Positions 26,725 to 36,324 of a stretch of 64,000 nt of DNA are shown here, piece by piece (within the stretch, counting starts at the first letter, position 1; each line of letters opens with the position of its first letter). Location of the stretch: contig AP024878.1 in the NCBI GenBank assembly GCA_024346935.1, positions 1,674,001 through 1,738,000 of the forward strand, in the 5' to 3' direction. Under the pieces are notes generated by a model. That model saw nothing but the letters and a program-made list of their open reading frames with translations, ran no database searches and was not told the DNA's origin. The translations under genes were made by a program, and so were the position numbers. This stretch comes from Vibrio inusitatus (GTDB lineage: Bacteria > Pseudomonadota > Gammaproteobacteria > Enterobacterales > Vibrionaceae).

Positions 26725-27714
26725 ATGCAACAGACACTGATCGGTCAATCTAGTCCATTCCTTGCTGTATTAGATAAGGTCTCTCGACTTGCACCTATAG
26801 AGCGTCCTGTATTGATTATTGGTGAACGAGGAACCGGTAAAGAATTAATTGCTCAGCGTTTACATTACCTCTCTAAGCGATGGGATAAGCCCTTAATCAA
26901 TCTAAATTGTGCAGCATTAAGTGAAGGTGTTGTCGATTCTGAATTGTTTGGTCACGAAGCAGGATCTTTTTCTGGCGCGACAGGCAAACATCAAGGTCGC
27001 TTTGAGCGTGCTGAAGGTGGCAGTTTATTTTTGGACGAACTGGCGACAACTCCTCTATCAGTGCAAGAGAAGCTATTAAGGGTCATAGAATATGGTGAAT
27101 ATGAACGTGTCGGCGGCAGCCGCATCTTACAATCCGATGTGAGGTTAATATGCGCCACCAATGCCGATCTTCCTCAGCTTGCTGGGCAACAAAAATTTCG
27201 CGCGGATCTATTAGACAGGTTGGCATTCGATGTAGTGTTACTGCCAAATTTAAAAGACCGACAAGACGATATCCCGTTATTGGCTGAACATTTCGCTATG
27301 CGCATGTGCCAAGAACTAGGTCTACCATTGTTCAGTGGTTTCAGCGGTCAATGTCAGCAGCAACTATTAGACTATACTTGGCCCGGTAATGTCAGGGAAC
27401 TAAAAAACGTTGTTGAACGAGCCATCTATCTCAACCCTGAACAAGACGCACCTATCCAAGAATTGGTGTTTGACCCCTTTGCTAAACCTAACCTAACCAA
27501 TGAACCAGTAGACAAATCACCCGTACAACAAGCCGCCGAAACACCCATCGCGTCTTTGCCCCTTAATTATAAGAAGTGGCAGCATGATCAAGATATTGAA
27601 TTGCTCAATAGAGCTCTACAAGAAGCACAACATAATCAGAAGAAAGCCGCAGGTCTGCTAGGATTGAGTTATCACCAATTTAGAGGAATGCTTAGAAAGT
27701 ATAAAATGGTTTAG
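26725..27714 (+). CDS. pspF: Psp operon transcriptional activator
   Basis: Sigma-54-dependent AAA+ activator of 329 residues without a receiver domain, as usual for PspF, whose activity is controlled by PspA binding. It has Walker A GERGTGKE, the GAFTGA-type loop present here as GSFSGAT, Walker B GSLFLDEL, and a C-terminal Fis-type helix-turn-helix (NQKKAAGLLGLSYHQFRGML). It is divergent from pspABC and only 89 bp before sapA, the same order as in E. coli. The GAFTGA variant (Ser for Thr) is conserved in PspF. Confidence 0.93.
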   Translation: MQQTLIGQSSPFLAVLDKVSRLAPIERPVLIIGERGTGKELIAQRLHYLSKRWDKPLINLNCAALSEGVVDSELFGHEAGSFSGATGKHQGRFERAEGGSLFLDELATTPLSVQEKLLRVIEYGEYERVGGSRILQSDVRLICATNADLPQLAGQQKFRADLLDRLAFDVVLLPNLKDRQDDIPLLAEHFAMRMCQELGLPLFSGFSGQCQQQLLDYTWPGNVRELKNVVERAIYLNPEQDAPIQELVFDPFAKPNLTNEPVDKSPVQQAAETPIASLPLNYKKWQHDQDIELLNRALQEAQHNQKKAAGLLGLSYHQFRGMLRKYKMV

Positions 27715-27803
27715 GATCAATGATTAACCCAATGGAGCTTAAAGGCGATAAGTGTTAGATTATGCAGATCATTCTAAAGAAACAATCAATGGTGCCTTAA
27801 TCT

Positions 27804-29435
27804 ATGAAGGCGAACACCTGGAGAACTCTTCAACTCGGATTTGTGGGTCTGTTTACCCTCATACTATCCGGTTGTGGTGATATTGAAGTCTCGGACCAGA
27901 TCAAACAAGATGGGTTTATCTTTTGTGGTCAAGGAACACCCAGTTCCTTTAATCCTCAATTAGTCGACAACGACATCGCGGCAGAAGCCTTAGGTCCACA
28001 GATCTTCAATACCTTAGTGCATTTATCCAATAAAGATTTGGAGCTAGAACCTATGCTAGCTACCAAGTGGACCGTGGATGAGTCAGGGACTATTTATCAA
28101 TTTGACCTTCGTAGAGATGTCTCTTTTCAAACTACAGACTGGTTTACCCCAACCCGACAACTAAGTGCACAAGACGTCGTCTTTACCTTTGAGCGGATTA
28201 TCGATAGTCGCCATCCATTTCACTATGTGAGTGGAGGGACTTATCCTTGGTTTGAGGCTATTGGATTCAAACGAATCTTAAAACAGGTTAAAGCAATAGA
28301 TGAACATACGGTTCAGTTTGAACTCTTTAAGCCAGACAATACATTTCTAACTAACCTTTCTACGACTTATTCAAGCATACACTCATCTGAATATGCCAAT
28401 CAGTTAGTAGCACGAGATCAGAAGCAAGACATTGACCAATTCCCAGTCGGTACAGGACCGTTTTATTTAGACCAATTTAGCGTCAACGATTACATTCGTT
28501 TGCGCCGCAATCCGGACTTTTGGGGTACCCCGGCTAAAATGGAGCAAGTCGTGCTCGACATTACTTCCCGTGGTACAGGTACCTTAGCAAAGCTTCTGCG
28601 CAGTGAATGTGACGTTTTATTCTCGCCTCGTTCTAGCCAGATCCCGACAATTCAGGCACATCCAGATTTAGTGTTGCAGGCATACCCAAGTATGAACGTT
28701 GCCTTTATAGCGCTTCGTACGCTAAACCCTGCACTCAACGATGCCCGAGTGCGAAAGGCGCTAAATCTAGCCATTAATCGTGACGCGATTATCGATTCGG
28801 TTTACTACGGATATGGGACTTCAGCATATTCGATATTACCCCCAGAATCATGGGCTTATCAAAATGACTCTAGTCAGGTACGTTACGACCGTAATTACGC
28901 AAGAGCACTAATTCGTGAAGCTGGTTATGGCACTGGGCTGGAACTGTCTTTGTGGGTAGCCTTAGAGCCTACAGCGTATAATCCAAGCCCGAGAAAAGTG
29001 GCTGAACTGCTACAATCAAACTTTGCCGATATTGGGGTAAAACTGAACATCTATCTTGATGAACGCTTATCTCGCTCAACCTTCCAAAGTGTTGCGGAAG
29101 CAGACATGATTTTGACTGGATGGAATGCCGATACCAGTGATCCAGATAACTTCTTTCGTCCATTGCTGTCTTGCGGAGCGGATCGAGCTGGATTGAACAT
29201 TGCTTCTTGGTGTAACCCAGATTTTGATGCCTTAATTGATATCGCCAAAGAAACAAACCAAAAGCGTCATCGCTTTAACTTATATCGCCAAGCACAAAAC
29301 CTGCTCAACGAAGAAGTACCCATCATTCCCATTGCTCACGGTATGCAATTTCAGGCCAAGCATAAGTCTCTGCAAGGATTCGATGCTAGTCCGTTTAACA
29401 CCTTGAGCTTTGAAAACGTTGAGAGGAGCAAATAG
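27804..29435 (+). CDS. sapA: SapA peptide-binding protein of Sap ABC importer
   Basis: Extracytoplasmic solute-binding protein of 543 residues from the peptide/OppA family. It is the binding subunit of the Sap transporter linked to antimicrobial peptide resistance and, in E. coli, putrescine export. It has an N-terminal signal with LSGC, so it is probably a lipoprotein. The family block GTPSSFNPQLVDNDIAAEAL and the C-terminal SDPDNFFRPLLSCGA are conserved. Its stop overlaps the GTG start of sapB. First gene of sapABCDF. Confidence 0.92.
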   Translation: MKANTWRTLQLGFVGLFTLILSGCGDIEVSDQIKQDGFIFCGQGTPSSFNPQLVDNDIAAEALGPQIFNTLVHLSNKDLELEPMLATKWTVDESGTIYQFDLRRDVSFQTTDWFTPTRQLSAQDVVFTFERIIDSRHPFHYVSGGTYPWFEAIGFKRILKQVKAIDEHTVQFELFKPDNTFLTNLSTTYSSIHSSEYANQLVARDQKQDIDQFPVGTGPFYLDQFSVNDYIRLRRNPDFWGTPAKMEQVVLDITSRGTGTLAKLLRSECDVLFSPRSSQIPTIQAHPDLVLQAYPSMNVAFIALRTLNPALNDARVRKALNLAINRDAIIDSVYYGYGTSAYSILPPESWAYQNDSSQVRYDRNYARALIREAGYGTGLELSLWVALEPTAYNPSPRKVAELLQSNFADIGVKLNIYLDERLSRSTFQSVAEADMILTGWNADTSDPDNFFRPLLSCGADRAGLNIASWCNPDFDALIDIAKETNQKRHRFNLYRQAQNLLNEEVPIIPIAHGMQFQAKHKSLQGFDASPFNTLSFENVERSK

Positions 29436-30397
29436 TGTTTATATACGCCATTCGACGTTTCAATCTATTCGTCATTACACTGATGATCTTGACCTTAGTG
29501 GGCTACAGTATCCTTCGGTTAGATCCAACCTCACCTTGGGCCATATCTGATTTTTGGCAAGGGTGGATGCAGTACCTTCACGAAATTAGTCAGCTTGATT
29601 TCGGTTCTACCGCTCAAGGTACTCCCGTTTTTGACGAAGTTAAGGTCGTCTTTACCGCCACACTAGAGCTGTGCTTTTTTGCCTTTATTCTCGCTTTGTG
29701 TATCGGTCTTCCTTTAGGTACGCTTGCAGGAATGCGCCAGAACAAATGGTCAGATCGATTGATCTCATTCTTTTCTATGGCAGGATATTCAGCGCCGCTA
29801 TTTTGGGTCGCCCTATTATTAGTAATGCTATTCTCATTGCGACTTGAGTGGCTGCCTATCTCTGGTCGCTATAACCTGCTGTACGATATTCCGCAGATCA
29901 CCGGCTTTGCAATGATTGACGCTTGGCTAAGTGACAGTCCAAATCGAGAAGAAGCTTTTACCAGCGTAGTGATGCATCTCATATTACCCTCTTTAGTACT
30001 GGCACTTGCCCCTACCACACATTTCATCAGACTAATGCGCGCTTCTGTGGCTGACGTGATAGGAAATAACTACATCCGTGTGGCGAAAATCAAGGGTCTA
30101 TCAAAAGTCGAGATTATTTTCGAGCACGTGTTGCGTAACGCAATTCCACCGATCATTCCACTTATCGGAGTACAGCTCTCGAGTATGCTGACTTTTGCCA
30201 TCATTACCGAGTCCATCTTTAATTGGCCAGGGATAGGACGTTGGCTACTTGATGCCGTTAGCAATCGTGATTACGTTTCTATTCAAGCAGGAGTCATGGT
30301 GGTTGCTACTTTTGTATTGGCAACACAGATCTTATCAGAACTTGTCGGCACTTTGATTAACCCATTAGCAAGGAAGGAATGGTATGCTAAATACTAG
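29435..30397 (+). CDS. sapB: SapB ABC transporter permease
   Basis: Inner membrane permease of 320 residues, DppB/OppB type, with about six membrane helices and the EAA loop (YIRVAKIKGLSKVEIIFEHV then LRNAIPP). The GTG start overlaps the sapA stop (TAGTG) and has GAGAGGAG upstream. It has a shorter second segment than OppB, as in other SapB proteins. The next gene overlaps its end by 14 bp. Confidence 0.93.
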   Translation: MFIYAIRRFNLFVITLMILTLVGYSILRLDPTSPWAISDFWQGWMQYLHEISQLDFGSTAQGTPVFDEVKVVFTATLELCFFAFILALCIGLPLGTLAGMRQNKWSDRLISFFSMAGYSAPLFWVALLLVMLFSLRLEWLPISGRYNLLYDIPQITGFAMIDAWLSDSPNREEAFTSVVMHLILPSLVLALAPTTHFIRLMRASVADVIGNNYIRVAKIKGLSKVEIIFEHVLRNAIPPIIPLIGVQLSSMLTFAIITESIFNWPGIGRWLLDAVSNRDYVSIQAGVMVVATFVLATQILSELVGTLINPLARKEWYAKY

Positions 30398-31271
30398 TGT
30401 CTACCTCGAAGAGAGTATACCCACTCAACGCGAACGCTTTTGGCGACATTTTCGTAGCAACAATTTAGCGATGTTTGGCCTATGGAATCTCGGTGTTATT
30501 CTCATTATCACATTGATTTCTCCGCTAATTGCACCACATGACCCTCTTGCACAATCATCAGTACTGCTCCAGCCACCGTCATGGGTAAAAGAAGGCAGTA
30601 TCGATTATTTTTTGGGAACAGACGATCTAGGCAGAGACATATTGTCACGCCTGTTAAGTGGTTCGCAGATTACCATCGGCTCAGCAATTTTTATTACCCT
30701 AATTGCGGCATTCATTGGCTGTATCATTGGCGCGCTTGCCGGTATGACTAAAGGCTTATTATCGAGCATTCTGAACCACTTACTCGATACGGTAATGTCG
30801 ATTCCGTCGTTGTTACTTGCACTTATTTTTGTCGCATTTTTAGGCACAGGTATGACATCGATTATGATGGCTATTTGTCTTGCCTTGATCCCTCGATTTA
30901 TCCGTAGTGTCTATCAAACCATTCACGCGGAAGTTGAGAAAGACTACATTATGTCGGCAAAGCTTGATGGTGCTGACAAATGGTATCTACTCACCGTCTC
31001 AATATTACCTAACGTGTTGGCGCCTATTGCCGCCGAATTTACCTTCGCCTTAACCATAGCGCTGCTAGATATTACCGCTCTTGGTTTTCTTGGTCTGGGA
31101 GCACAAGCGCCTAGTCCCGAATGGGGAGCAATCTTGGGAGACTCCGTTGAACTTATCTATCTCGCCCCGTGGACCGTCGTCCTGCCGGGACTTGCCATCA
31201 TGTATAGCGTAATCACCATGAACCTGGTTGGCGAAGGTGTTCGTGATGCTCTTAATGCAGGAGTTGAATAA
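30384..31271 (+). CDS. sapC: SapC ABC transporter permease
   Basis: Second permease, 295 residues, DppC/OppC type. It has an N-terminal OppC_N segment ([20 protein letters not shown]), the block [17 protein letters not shown] and the EAA loop ([20 protein letters not shown] then PNVLAP). It starts within the last codons of sapB and its stop overlaps the sapD start as TAATG. Confidence 0.94.
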   Translation: MLNTSVYLEESIPTQRERFWRHFRSNNLAMFGLWNLGVILIITLISPLIAPHDPLAQSSVLLQPPSWVKEGSIDYFLGTDDLGRDILSRLLSGSQITIGSAIFITLIAAFIGCIIGALAGMTKGLLSSILNHLLDTVMSIPSLLLALIFVAFLGTGMTSIMMAICLALIPRFIRSVYQTIHAEVEKDYIMSAKLDGADKWYLLTVSILPNVLAPIAAEFTFALTIALLDITALGFLGLGAQAPSPEWGAILGDSVELIYLAPWTVVLPGLAIMYSVITMNLVGEGVRDALNAGVE

Positions 31272-32272
31272 TGCCTGTATTGGACTTTAGACATGTCACG
31301 ATAGAGATTGATACCCCTCAAGGGATGGTAAAAGCGGTTGACCGTATGAGCTTGACCATCAACGAAGGGGAAATCCGTGGGCTAGTAGGCGAATCAGGCT
31401 CAGGTAAAAGTTTATTGGCAAAGGCCATTGTTGGACTGGAAAAAGAAAATTGGAAGATCACCGCAGACCGAATGCGCCTCGGAGATGTTGACTTACTGGC
31501 ACTTAAGCCTAAAGAACGAAGAAAAATCATTGCGCGAGAGATTGCCATGATTTTCCAAGAACCATCCACCTGCTTAGACCCGAGTGAACGCGTCGGTCGC
31601 CAACTTGCCGAATCCATTCCCTCTCGAACATTTCAAGGCAAATTGTGGCAGCGCTGGGGCTGGCGGAAAAAGACCTCGATTGCACTGCTTCATAAAGTGG
31701 GTATCAAAGACCACACTCGAATTATGCGCAGCTATCCCTACGAACTCACAGACGGAGAGTGCCAAAAGGTGATGATCGCTATGGCGATTGCGGCTAAGCC
31801 GAAGATCTTAATTGCGGATGAGCCTACTAACGACCTTGACCCCATCACTCAGACTCAAATATTACGATTATTGAGTAAAATGAATCAGCTCAATAACACC
31901 ACTATTTTGCTTATTGGACACGACCTTGCTGCTATTACTCAGTGGGCCAATAAGATCACTGTGATGTATTGCGGACAAAGTGTTGAGTCTGCACCAACAG
32001 AAAAATTGATGGCAGCACCAAAACACCCCTACACGCAAGCACTGCTCGAAGCCCTCCCCGACTTTAGTGGTTGGCTTCCGCATAAACAAAAACTGCAGTC
32101 ACTACCAGGAAGCATTCCTCCGCTCCAACACTTGCCGATTGGTTGCCGCCTCGGACCTCGTTGTCCCTATGCACAACACAAATGTGTAAAGGCTCCCTAC
32201 TCTAAAAAAGAAAAAGGCCATAAATACAATTGTCATTTCCCTCTCAACACCAAGGTTAAGGTTAGTGAATGA
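31271..32272 (+). CDS. sapD: SapD ABC transporter ATPase
   Basis: Cytoplasmic ATP-binding subunit of 333 residues. It has Walker [10 protein letters not shown]-loop [11 protein letters not shown], a non-canonical signature ([11 protein letters not shown] instead of LSGGQ) that is typical of SapD, Walker [14 protein letters not shown] and switch His (LIGHDL). The C-terminal oligopeptide-transporter extension has Cys residues ([15 protein letters not shown]), like those that bind an Fe-S centre or metal in DppD-type ATPases. Its stop overlaps the sapF start (ATGA). Confidence 0.93.
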   Translation: MPVLDFRHVTIEIDTPQGMVKAVDRMSLTINEGEIRGLVGESGSGKSLLAKAIVGLEKENWKITADRMRLGDVDLLALKPKERRKIIAREIAMIFQEPSTCLDPSERVGRQLAESIPSRTFQGKLWQRWGWRKKTSIALLHKVGIKDHTRIMRSYPYELTDGECQKVMIAMAIAAKPKILIADEPTNDLDPITQTQILRLLSKMNQLNNTTILLIGHDLAAITQWANKITVMYCGQSVESAPTEKLMAAPKHPYTQALLEALPDFSGWLPHKQKLQSLPGSIPPLQHLPIGCRLGPRCPYAQHKCVKAPYSKKEKGHKYNCHFPLNTKVKVSE

Positions 32273-33057
32273 GCTCATTACTAGAGGTTAAGGACCTAGG
32301 CAAAACCTTCGTTAATCGTTACGGACTCTTTAGAAAGCAGTATTTTGATGCTGTAAAACCTGTCAGCTTTACCCTCGAGCCGGGCCAAACATTAGCACTG
32401 ATTGGGCAGAACTCTTCTGGCAAATCAACTTTGGCAAAGATGCTAGCAGGGGTCATTGAGCCAAGCTCAGGAGAGATATTTGTTAATGGTGAAAAGCTAG
32501 AGCACAAAGACTATGCAACTCGCTGTAAATTAATTCGCGTGATCTTCCAAGACCCTAACTCATCCTTGAATCCACGTATTCAAATTGGTCGAATTTTAGA
32601 AGGTCCGCTAAAAAGAAATACGGCAATGCCACCTGAGGCTCGTAAGCGACGTGTCATTGATACGCTTAAACGTGTGGGGTTGCTTCCAGAGCATGCTTAT
32701 TTCTATCCTCAAATGTTGGCTGCTGGGCAGAAACAAAGAGTCTGTATTGCAAGAGCACTGATACTGCAACCCTCCATAATCATTGCTGACGAGGCGCTCA
32801 ATGGTCTAGATATGGCAATGAGATCTCAGATCATAAATCTCTTGTTAGAGTTGCAAGATGAAATGGGCTTGTCTTTTATCTATGTATCTCAGCAAATTGG
32901 GATCGTTAAGCACATTTCAGATAAAGTCATGGTGATGTCCCACGGCGAAGTAGTAGAAGCAGGCGATACGCAAACAGTATTGTCAGATCCTCAGCACTCG
33001 ATTACGCAGAAGTTAGTTGATAACCACTTTTACAAAGCGCCAAATTACTCTAAGTAG
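32269..33057 (+). CDS. sapF: SapF ABC transporter ATPase
   Basis: Second ATP-binding subunit, 262 residues. It has Walker [11 protein letters not shown]-loop [13 protein letters not shown], an unusual signature [15 protein letters not shown], Walker [13 protein letters not shown] and a Gln instead of His in the switch (YVSQQIG). The signature and switch variants are also seen in E. coli SapF, so they are family traits and not damage. Last gene of the operon, followed by a strong hairpin. Confidence 0.93.
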   Translation: MSSLLEVKDLGKTFVNRYGLFRKQYFDAVKPVSFTLEPGQTLALIGQNSSGKSTLAKMLAGVIEPSSGEIFVNGEKLEHKDYATRCKLIRVIFQDPNSSLNPRIQIGRILEGPLKRNTAMPPEARKRRVIDTLKRVGLLPEHAYFYPQMLAAGQKQRVCIARALILQPSIIIADEALNGLDMAMRSQIINLLLELQDEMGLSFIYVSQQIGIVKHISDKVMVMSHGEVVEAGDTQTVLSDPQHSITQKLVDNHFYKAPNYSK

Positions 33058-33088
33058 CATGTGATGCAGGTTTAGCACCCATCACGAA

Positions 33089-33126
33089 TAAGGGCAGGAT
33101 GATTACTCATCCTGCCCTTATTATTT
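33089..33126. terminator. Bidirectional terminator, sapF and ppaC
   Basis: TAAGGGCAGGAT and ATCCTGCCCTTA form a perfect 12-bp stem with an 8-base loop. A T-rich tail follows on the plus strand, and A/T-rich sequence lies on the other side. It lies between the convergent sapF and ppaC genes. Confidence 0.85.
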
Positions 33127-33144
33127 TGTCTTAACCTTATAAGA

Positions 33145-34050
33145 TTAAACTAGCTCAGCTTGTAGCCAAGGCCAGCCTTGCTTCTTACGGCTTAGCGTGT
33201 TTTCCATCATCAGAACACCGTTGTCTGCGTGCTTGTCTAGCTTCTCAGCCCACTCACCTTTGTAAAGAAGACGAGTTGTTGCTGAAGTAATGTCTGTTAG
33301 CATAACCGCTGCAAACGCCAGACCTTCTTCATCACAACGACGCACAAGGTCTTGCTCAAGAGCATCAATCTGACCATCAACTTGCTCAAGCGTTGCAAGT
33401 TCAATCTGACCAACAACCACATCGCGACCATTGAATGGGTATGCTTTTAGATCTTTTTCTACTAGTTGTGCTGGAGATAGACCTTCGATATCTGTTTTGG
33501 CAATTAGAAGCGCTTTGATGAAAGCATCAATGTCTTCAACACCGGCAATTTTTGCTAGCTCTTGTACTGCGTCTTTATCTTTTTGAGTACATGTAGGAGA
33601 AGCGAAGCCTACTGTGTCAGATAAGATAGCTGACATCATTAGCTTAGCGATTTCTGGAGCAATCTCGGCACCTTCAATCTTGAACATGTTGAAAAGAACC
33701 GTACAAGTACAGCCTACAGGCCAGATCCACGCTTCAAGTGGATTGATTGTCATCACGTCACCCAAACGGTGGTGATCAACGATACCAACGATCTCTGCTT
33801 CATTCACATCATCAGGTGCTTGCGCCAGATCACTGTAATCAACTAGCCATACTTTTTCACCTGCAACTGAATCACAAAATTCTGGTTGCTCTAGACCCGC
33901 TACATTAAGAATGTGTTGAGTCTCACGGTTAATTTCTCCCTGACGAATTGGCTTAGCGTCTAGACCGCGAGCCTTAAGAAGTTCAGTAGCTGCTAAAGCT
34001 GAACAAATACTATCGCTATCTGGGTTTTTATGACCAACAACTAAAATCAT
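33145..34050 (-). CDS. ppaC: Mn-dependent inorganic pyrophosphatase (family II)
   Basis: Cytoplasmic enzyme that hydrolyses pyrophosphate to phosphate, driving biosynthetic reactions. From the ATG at 34050 it has 301 residues. The DHH-family motifs are visible: GHKNPDSDS at the N-terminus, LVDYSD and VGIVDHHRLGD for metal binding, and the C-terminal DHHA2 domain with SRKKQ. An upstream ATG at 34074 would add eight residues not seen in the family. Single gene, convergent with sapF. Confidence 0.94.
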   Translation of the reverse strand: MILVVGHKNPDSDSICSALAATELLKARGLDAKPIRQGEINRETQHILNVAGLEQPEFCDSVAGEKVWLVDYSDLAQAPDDVNEAEIVGIVDHHRLGDVMTINPLEAWIWPVGCTCTVLFNMFKIEGAEIAPEIAKLMMSAILSDTVGFASPTCTQKDKDAVQELAKIAGVEDIDAFIKALLIAKTDIEGLSPAQLVEKDLKAYPFNGRDVVVGQIELATLEQVDGQIDALEQDLVRRCDEEGLAFAAVMLTDITSATTRLLYKGEWAEKLDKHADNGVLMMENTLSRKKQGWPWLQAELV

Positions 34051-34387
34051 CACTGTTCCTATAATGTTATCCAATGTTACGTCTACTATTAGACGTTATA
34101 GTGCGAACATTATACCCAATCAGTTTCAAGTTTCTAGTTATCTACTTGGGTTAAACTGTTATCCGTCTCGCTTGGAAGTGCGTTAGTCCTATGTGAAAAC
34201 CTTGCGTGTTTTAAGGGCTTTACTCAACATCCGCTCTAAGCAATTTTTAATGGTTGTTAACAAAGGCACAAACAACCGTCATTTAACTTAGATTTGACAC
34301 GATTGCCGGATAAAAGCTATCAATTTTTATTGATGCAGTGTATCGTTTCGCTCGCTCAAAACAATGTCCAGTAACAAGTTGAATTGC
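34051..34387. other. Intergenic between ppaC and cmoB, no gene seen
   Basis: Divergent promoter region of ppaC and cmoB, AT-rich, 337 bp. No cmoA is present here, although it often precedes cmoB. A cmoB frame extension starting at 34364 is not supported by family alignment. Confidence 0.5.
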
Positions 34388-35362
34388 ATGTTTAATTTTG
34401 CCAATTTTTATCAATTAATCGCTCAAGACACGCGCTTACAGCCGTGGCTAGAGACTCTACCTAAACAGCTTGCTGACTGGCAAGGCGCCGAACACGGTGA
34501 TTTTGACCGCTGGTTACGAGCTCTCAATAAGATACCTGCGCTAGCGCCGGACAACATCGAATTGCAGTATGAAGTCAGTGTTTCTAATTCTCACCCGCTC
34601 ATTGACGGTGAAAAGAAAAAACTAGAAAGCCTTCTAAAAACGTTCCACCCATGGCGAAAAGGCCCATTTACCCTACACGACATTCACATTGATACCGAGT
34701 GGCGTTCAGACTGGAAATGGGATCGCTTACTTCCGCACATCTCCCCTTTAAAAAACCGTTCTGTGCTGGATGTTGGTTGTGGCAATGGATACCACATGTG
34801 GCGCATGCTTGGAGAAGGTGCACGATTGTGCGTAGGGATAGATCCATCACATCTTTTCCTTGTGCAGTTTGAAGCCGTGCGCAAGTTGATGAACAATGAC
34901 CAGCGAATCCACCTTCTACCACTTGGAATTGAACAACTACCTGAACTAAAAGCTTTTGACACAGTCTTCAGTATGGGCGTTCTCTACCATAGACGTTCTC
35001 CTTTAGATCATATCTTACAGTTGAAAAATCAACTTCTTCCGGGTGGAGAGTTGATCTTAGAGACCTTGGTCATTGAAGGTGATGAGAATGCGGTTTTAGT
35101 GCCTGCTGATCGTTATGCCCAAATGCGCAATGTGTACTTTTTCCCTTCAGCGAAAGCTCTTAAGGTATGGATGGAAAAATGCGGGTTAGTGGATGTAAGA
35201 ATCGTTGACGAAAACTGTACTTCAGTTGGTGAACAAAGATCAACAGAATGGATGAAACACAACTCGCTACCTGAGTATCTTGATCCAGAAGATCCGACGA
35301 AAACTATCGAAGGCTATCCTGCTCCTCGCAGAGCAATATTGGTTGCAAAAAATCCAAGTTAA
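34388..35362 (+). CDS. cmoB: tRNA U34 carboxymethyltransferase
   Basis: It transfers a carboxymethyl group from carboxy-S-adenosylmethionine to 5-hydroxyuridine at tRNA position 34, giving cmo5U for wobble decoding. From the ATG at 34388 the product is 324 residues, and [12 protein letters not shown] matches the E. coli start MIDFGNFYSLIA. The MPWRKGP-like PWRKGPF block, the SAM-type motif [20 protein letters not shown] and the [19 protein letters not shown] block are highly conserved. It needs CmoA to make the cofactor; cmoA is not in this window. Confidence 0.95.
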   Translation: MFNFANFYQLIAQDTRLQPWLETLPKQLADWQGAEHGDFDRWLRALNKIPALAPDNIELQYEVSVSNSHPLIDGEKKKLESLLKTFHPWRKGPFTLHDIHIDTEWRSDWKWDRLLPHISPLKNRSVLDVGCGNGYHMWRMLGEGARLCVGIDPSHLFLVQFEAVRKLMNNDQRIHLLPLGIEQLPELKAFDTVFSMGVLYHRRSPLDHILQLKNQLLPGGELILETLVIEGDENAVLVPADRYAQMRNVYFFPSAKALKVWMEKCGLVDVRIVDENCTSVGEQRSTEWMKHNSLPEYLDPEDPTKTIEGYPAPRRAILVAKNPS

Positions 35363-35406
35363 CTGGATTCACTGATGTAAGTTTGGTCACTTAATGAACA
35401 TCAGTT

Positions 35407-35436
35407 AAAACATTGAAAATTATCAATGTTTTTTTA
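35407..35436 (+). terminator. cmoB terminator
   Basis: AAACATTGA and TCAATGTTT pair with an AAATTA-type loop, followed by a T-run. It lies about 45 bp after the cmoB stop. Confidence 0.75.
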
Positions 35437-35539
35437 TTTAACTACCGTAAATATGGAATATGTGTTCTACACTTAGCATTGTGAATCTGACTAGTTGAAG
35501 TAGATTGTCGAGCTAAGTACAAATAATAATAGGTCTAAG

Positions 35540-36292
35540 ATGCTCAAGCTTATTGTCGCTTTATCCGGAGCGGTACTTTTATCCGGGTGTGCTACGTCTC
35601 AAGCAACTCAAGAAGAAACGAGACAATATAGAACGGAATCTATGCAAGCAGTAAAATCTTCTGAAGAGAATTTATCTAATCAGATCAATACCCTAAAGCT
35701 TTCAATTGATAATCAAAATGATTATATTGCTAGCTTAGAAGGGCAACTGACTATCATGTCGAATCGTGTGGATAATCTGGCTAAGCAAAACGCTCGAGTT
35801 TTACTTGCTCCTCAAGCGGAGCAACAACAACCTAAACCTAAGACTGTTGCATCAAATGGTGATCTGATTGTTTTAGGTTCAATCGAAACAGTCAAATTTG
35901 AACAGATAAATCAAACGTTTGAAGCAAGAATTGATACAGGTGCCGCAACATCGTCACTTAATGCAATTAATATTCAAGAATTCGAACGAAACGGCAATAC
36001 ATGGGTTAAATTTAACTTATCCACTGATAAAGCCGAAGATGCTGAACCAACATGGATTGAAGCTCCTTTAATTCGATATGCAAAGGTTCGTCAATCTAAT
36101 ACAACGAAAACGCACCGACGCGCAGTCATTGAACTGTGGATTAGCTTAGGTGACGTGAGAGAAAAGGCGCAGTTCACGCTAGCCGATCGCTCTCACATGA
36201 CGCACCCAGTACTACTAGGCAGAGAGTTCATCAAGGACATAGCCCTAGTAGATGTGAGTAAAGAATACATTCAAACAGACAAACAGCAGTGA
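35540..36292 (+). CDS. Retropepsin-like (RimB-type) protease lipoprotein
   Basis: Lipoprotein of 250 residues with lipobox LSGC (Cys17), a helical, Gln-rich coiled-coil region at about 25-100, then a domain of the ATP-dependent zinc protease family (PF05618). That family is now regarded as retroviral-aspartate-protease-like. The catalytic motif appears as ARIDTGAATSSL (Asp132-Thr133-Gly134), with PVLLGREFI as the second strand motif. It starts a three-gene operon with a 7TM inactive transglutaminase and an ATP-grasp ligase. A role in processing or removing a ligase-made peptide modification is inferred from published genome-context work on amidoligases. Confidence 0.85.
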   Translation: MLKLIVALSGAVLLSGCATSQATQEETRQYRTESMQAVKSSEENLSNQINTLKLSIDNQNDYIASLEGQLTIMSNRVDNLAKQNARVLLAPQAEQQQPKPKTVASNGDLIVLGSIETVKFEQINQTFEARIDTGAATSSLNAINIQEFERNGNTWVKFNLSTDKAEDAEPTWIEAPLIRYAKVRQSNTTKTHRRAVIELWISLGDVREKAQFTLADRSHMTHPVLLGREFIKDIALVDVSKEYIQTDKQQ

Positions 36293-36324
36293 CAGATTAG
36301 GTCGCCTCAATAATAAGGATTGTT

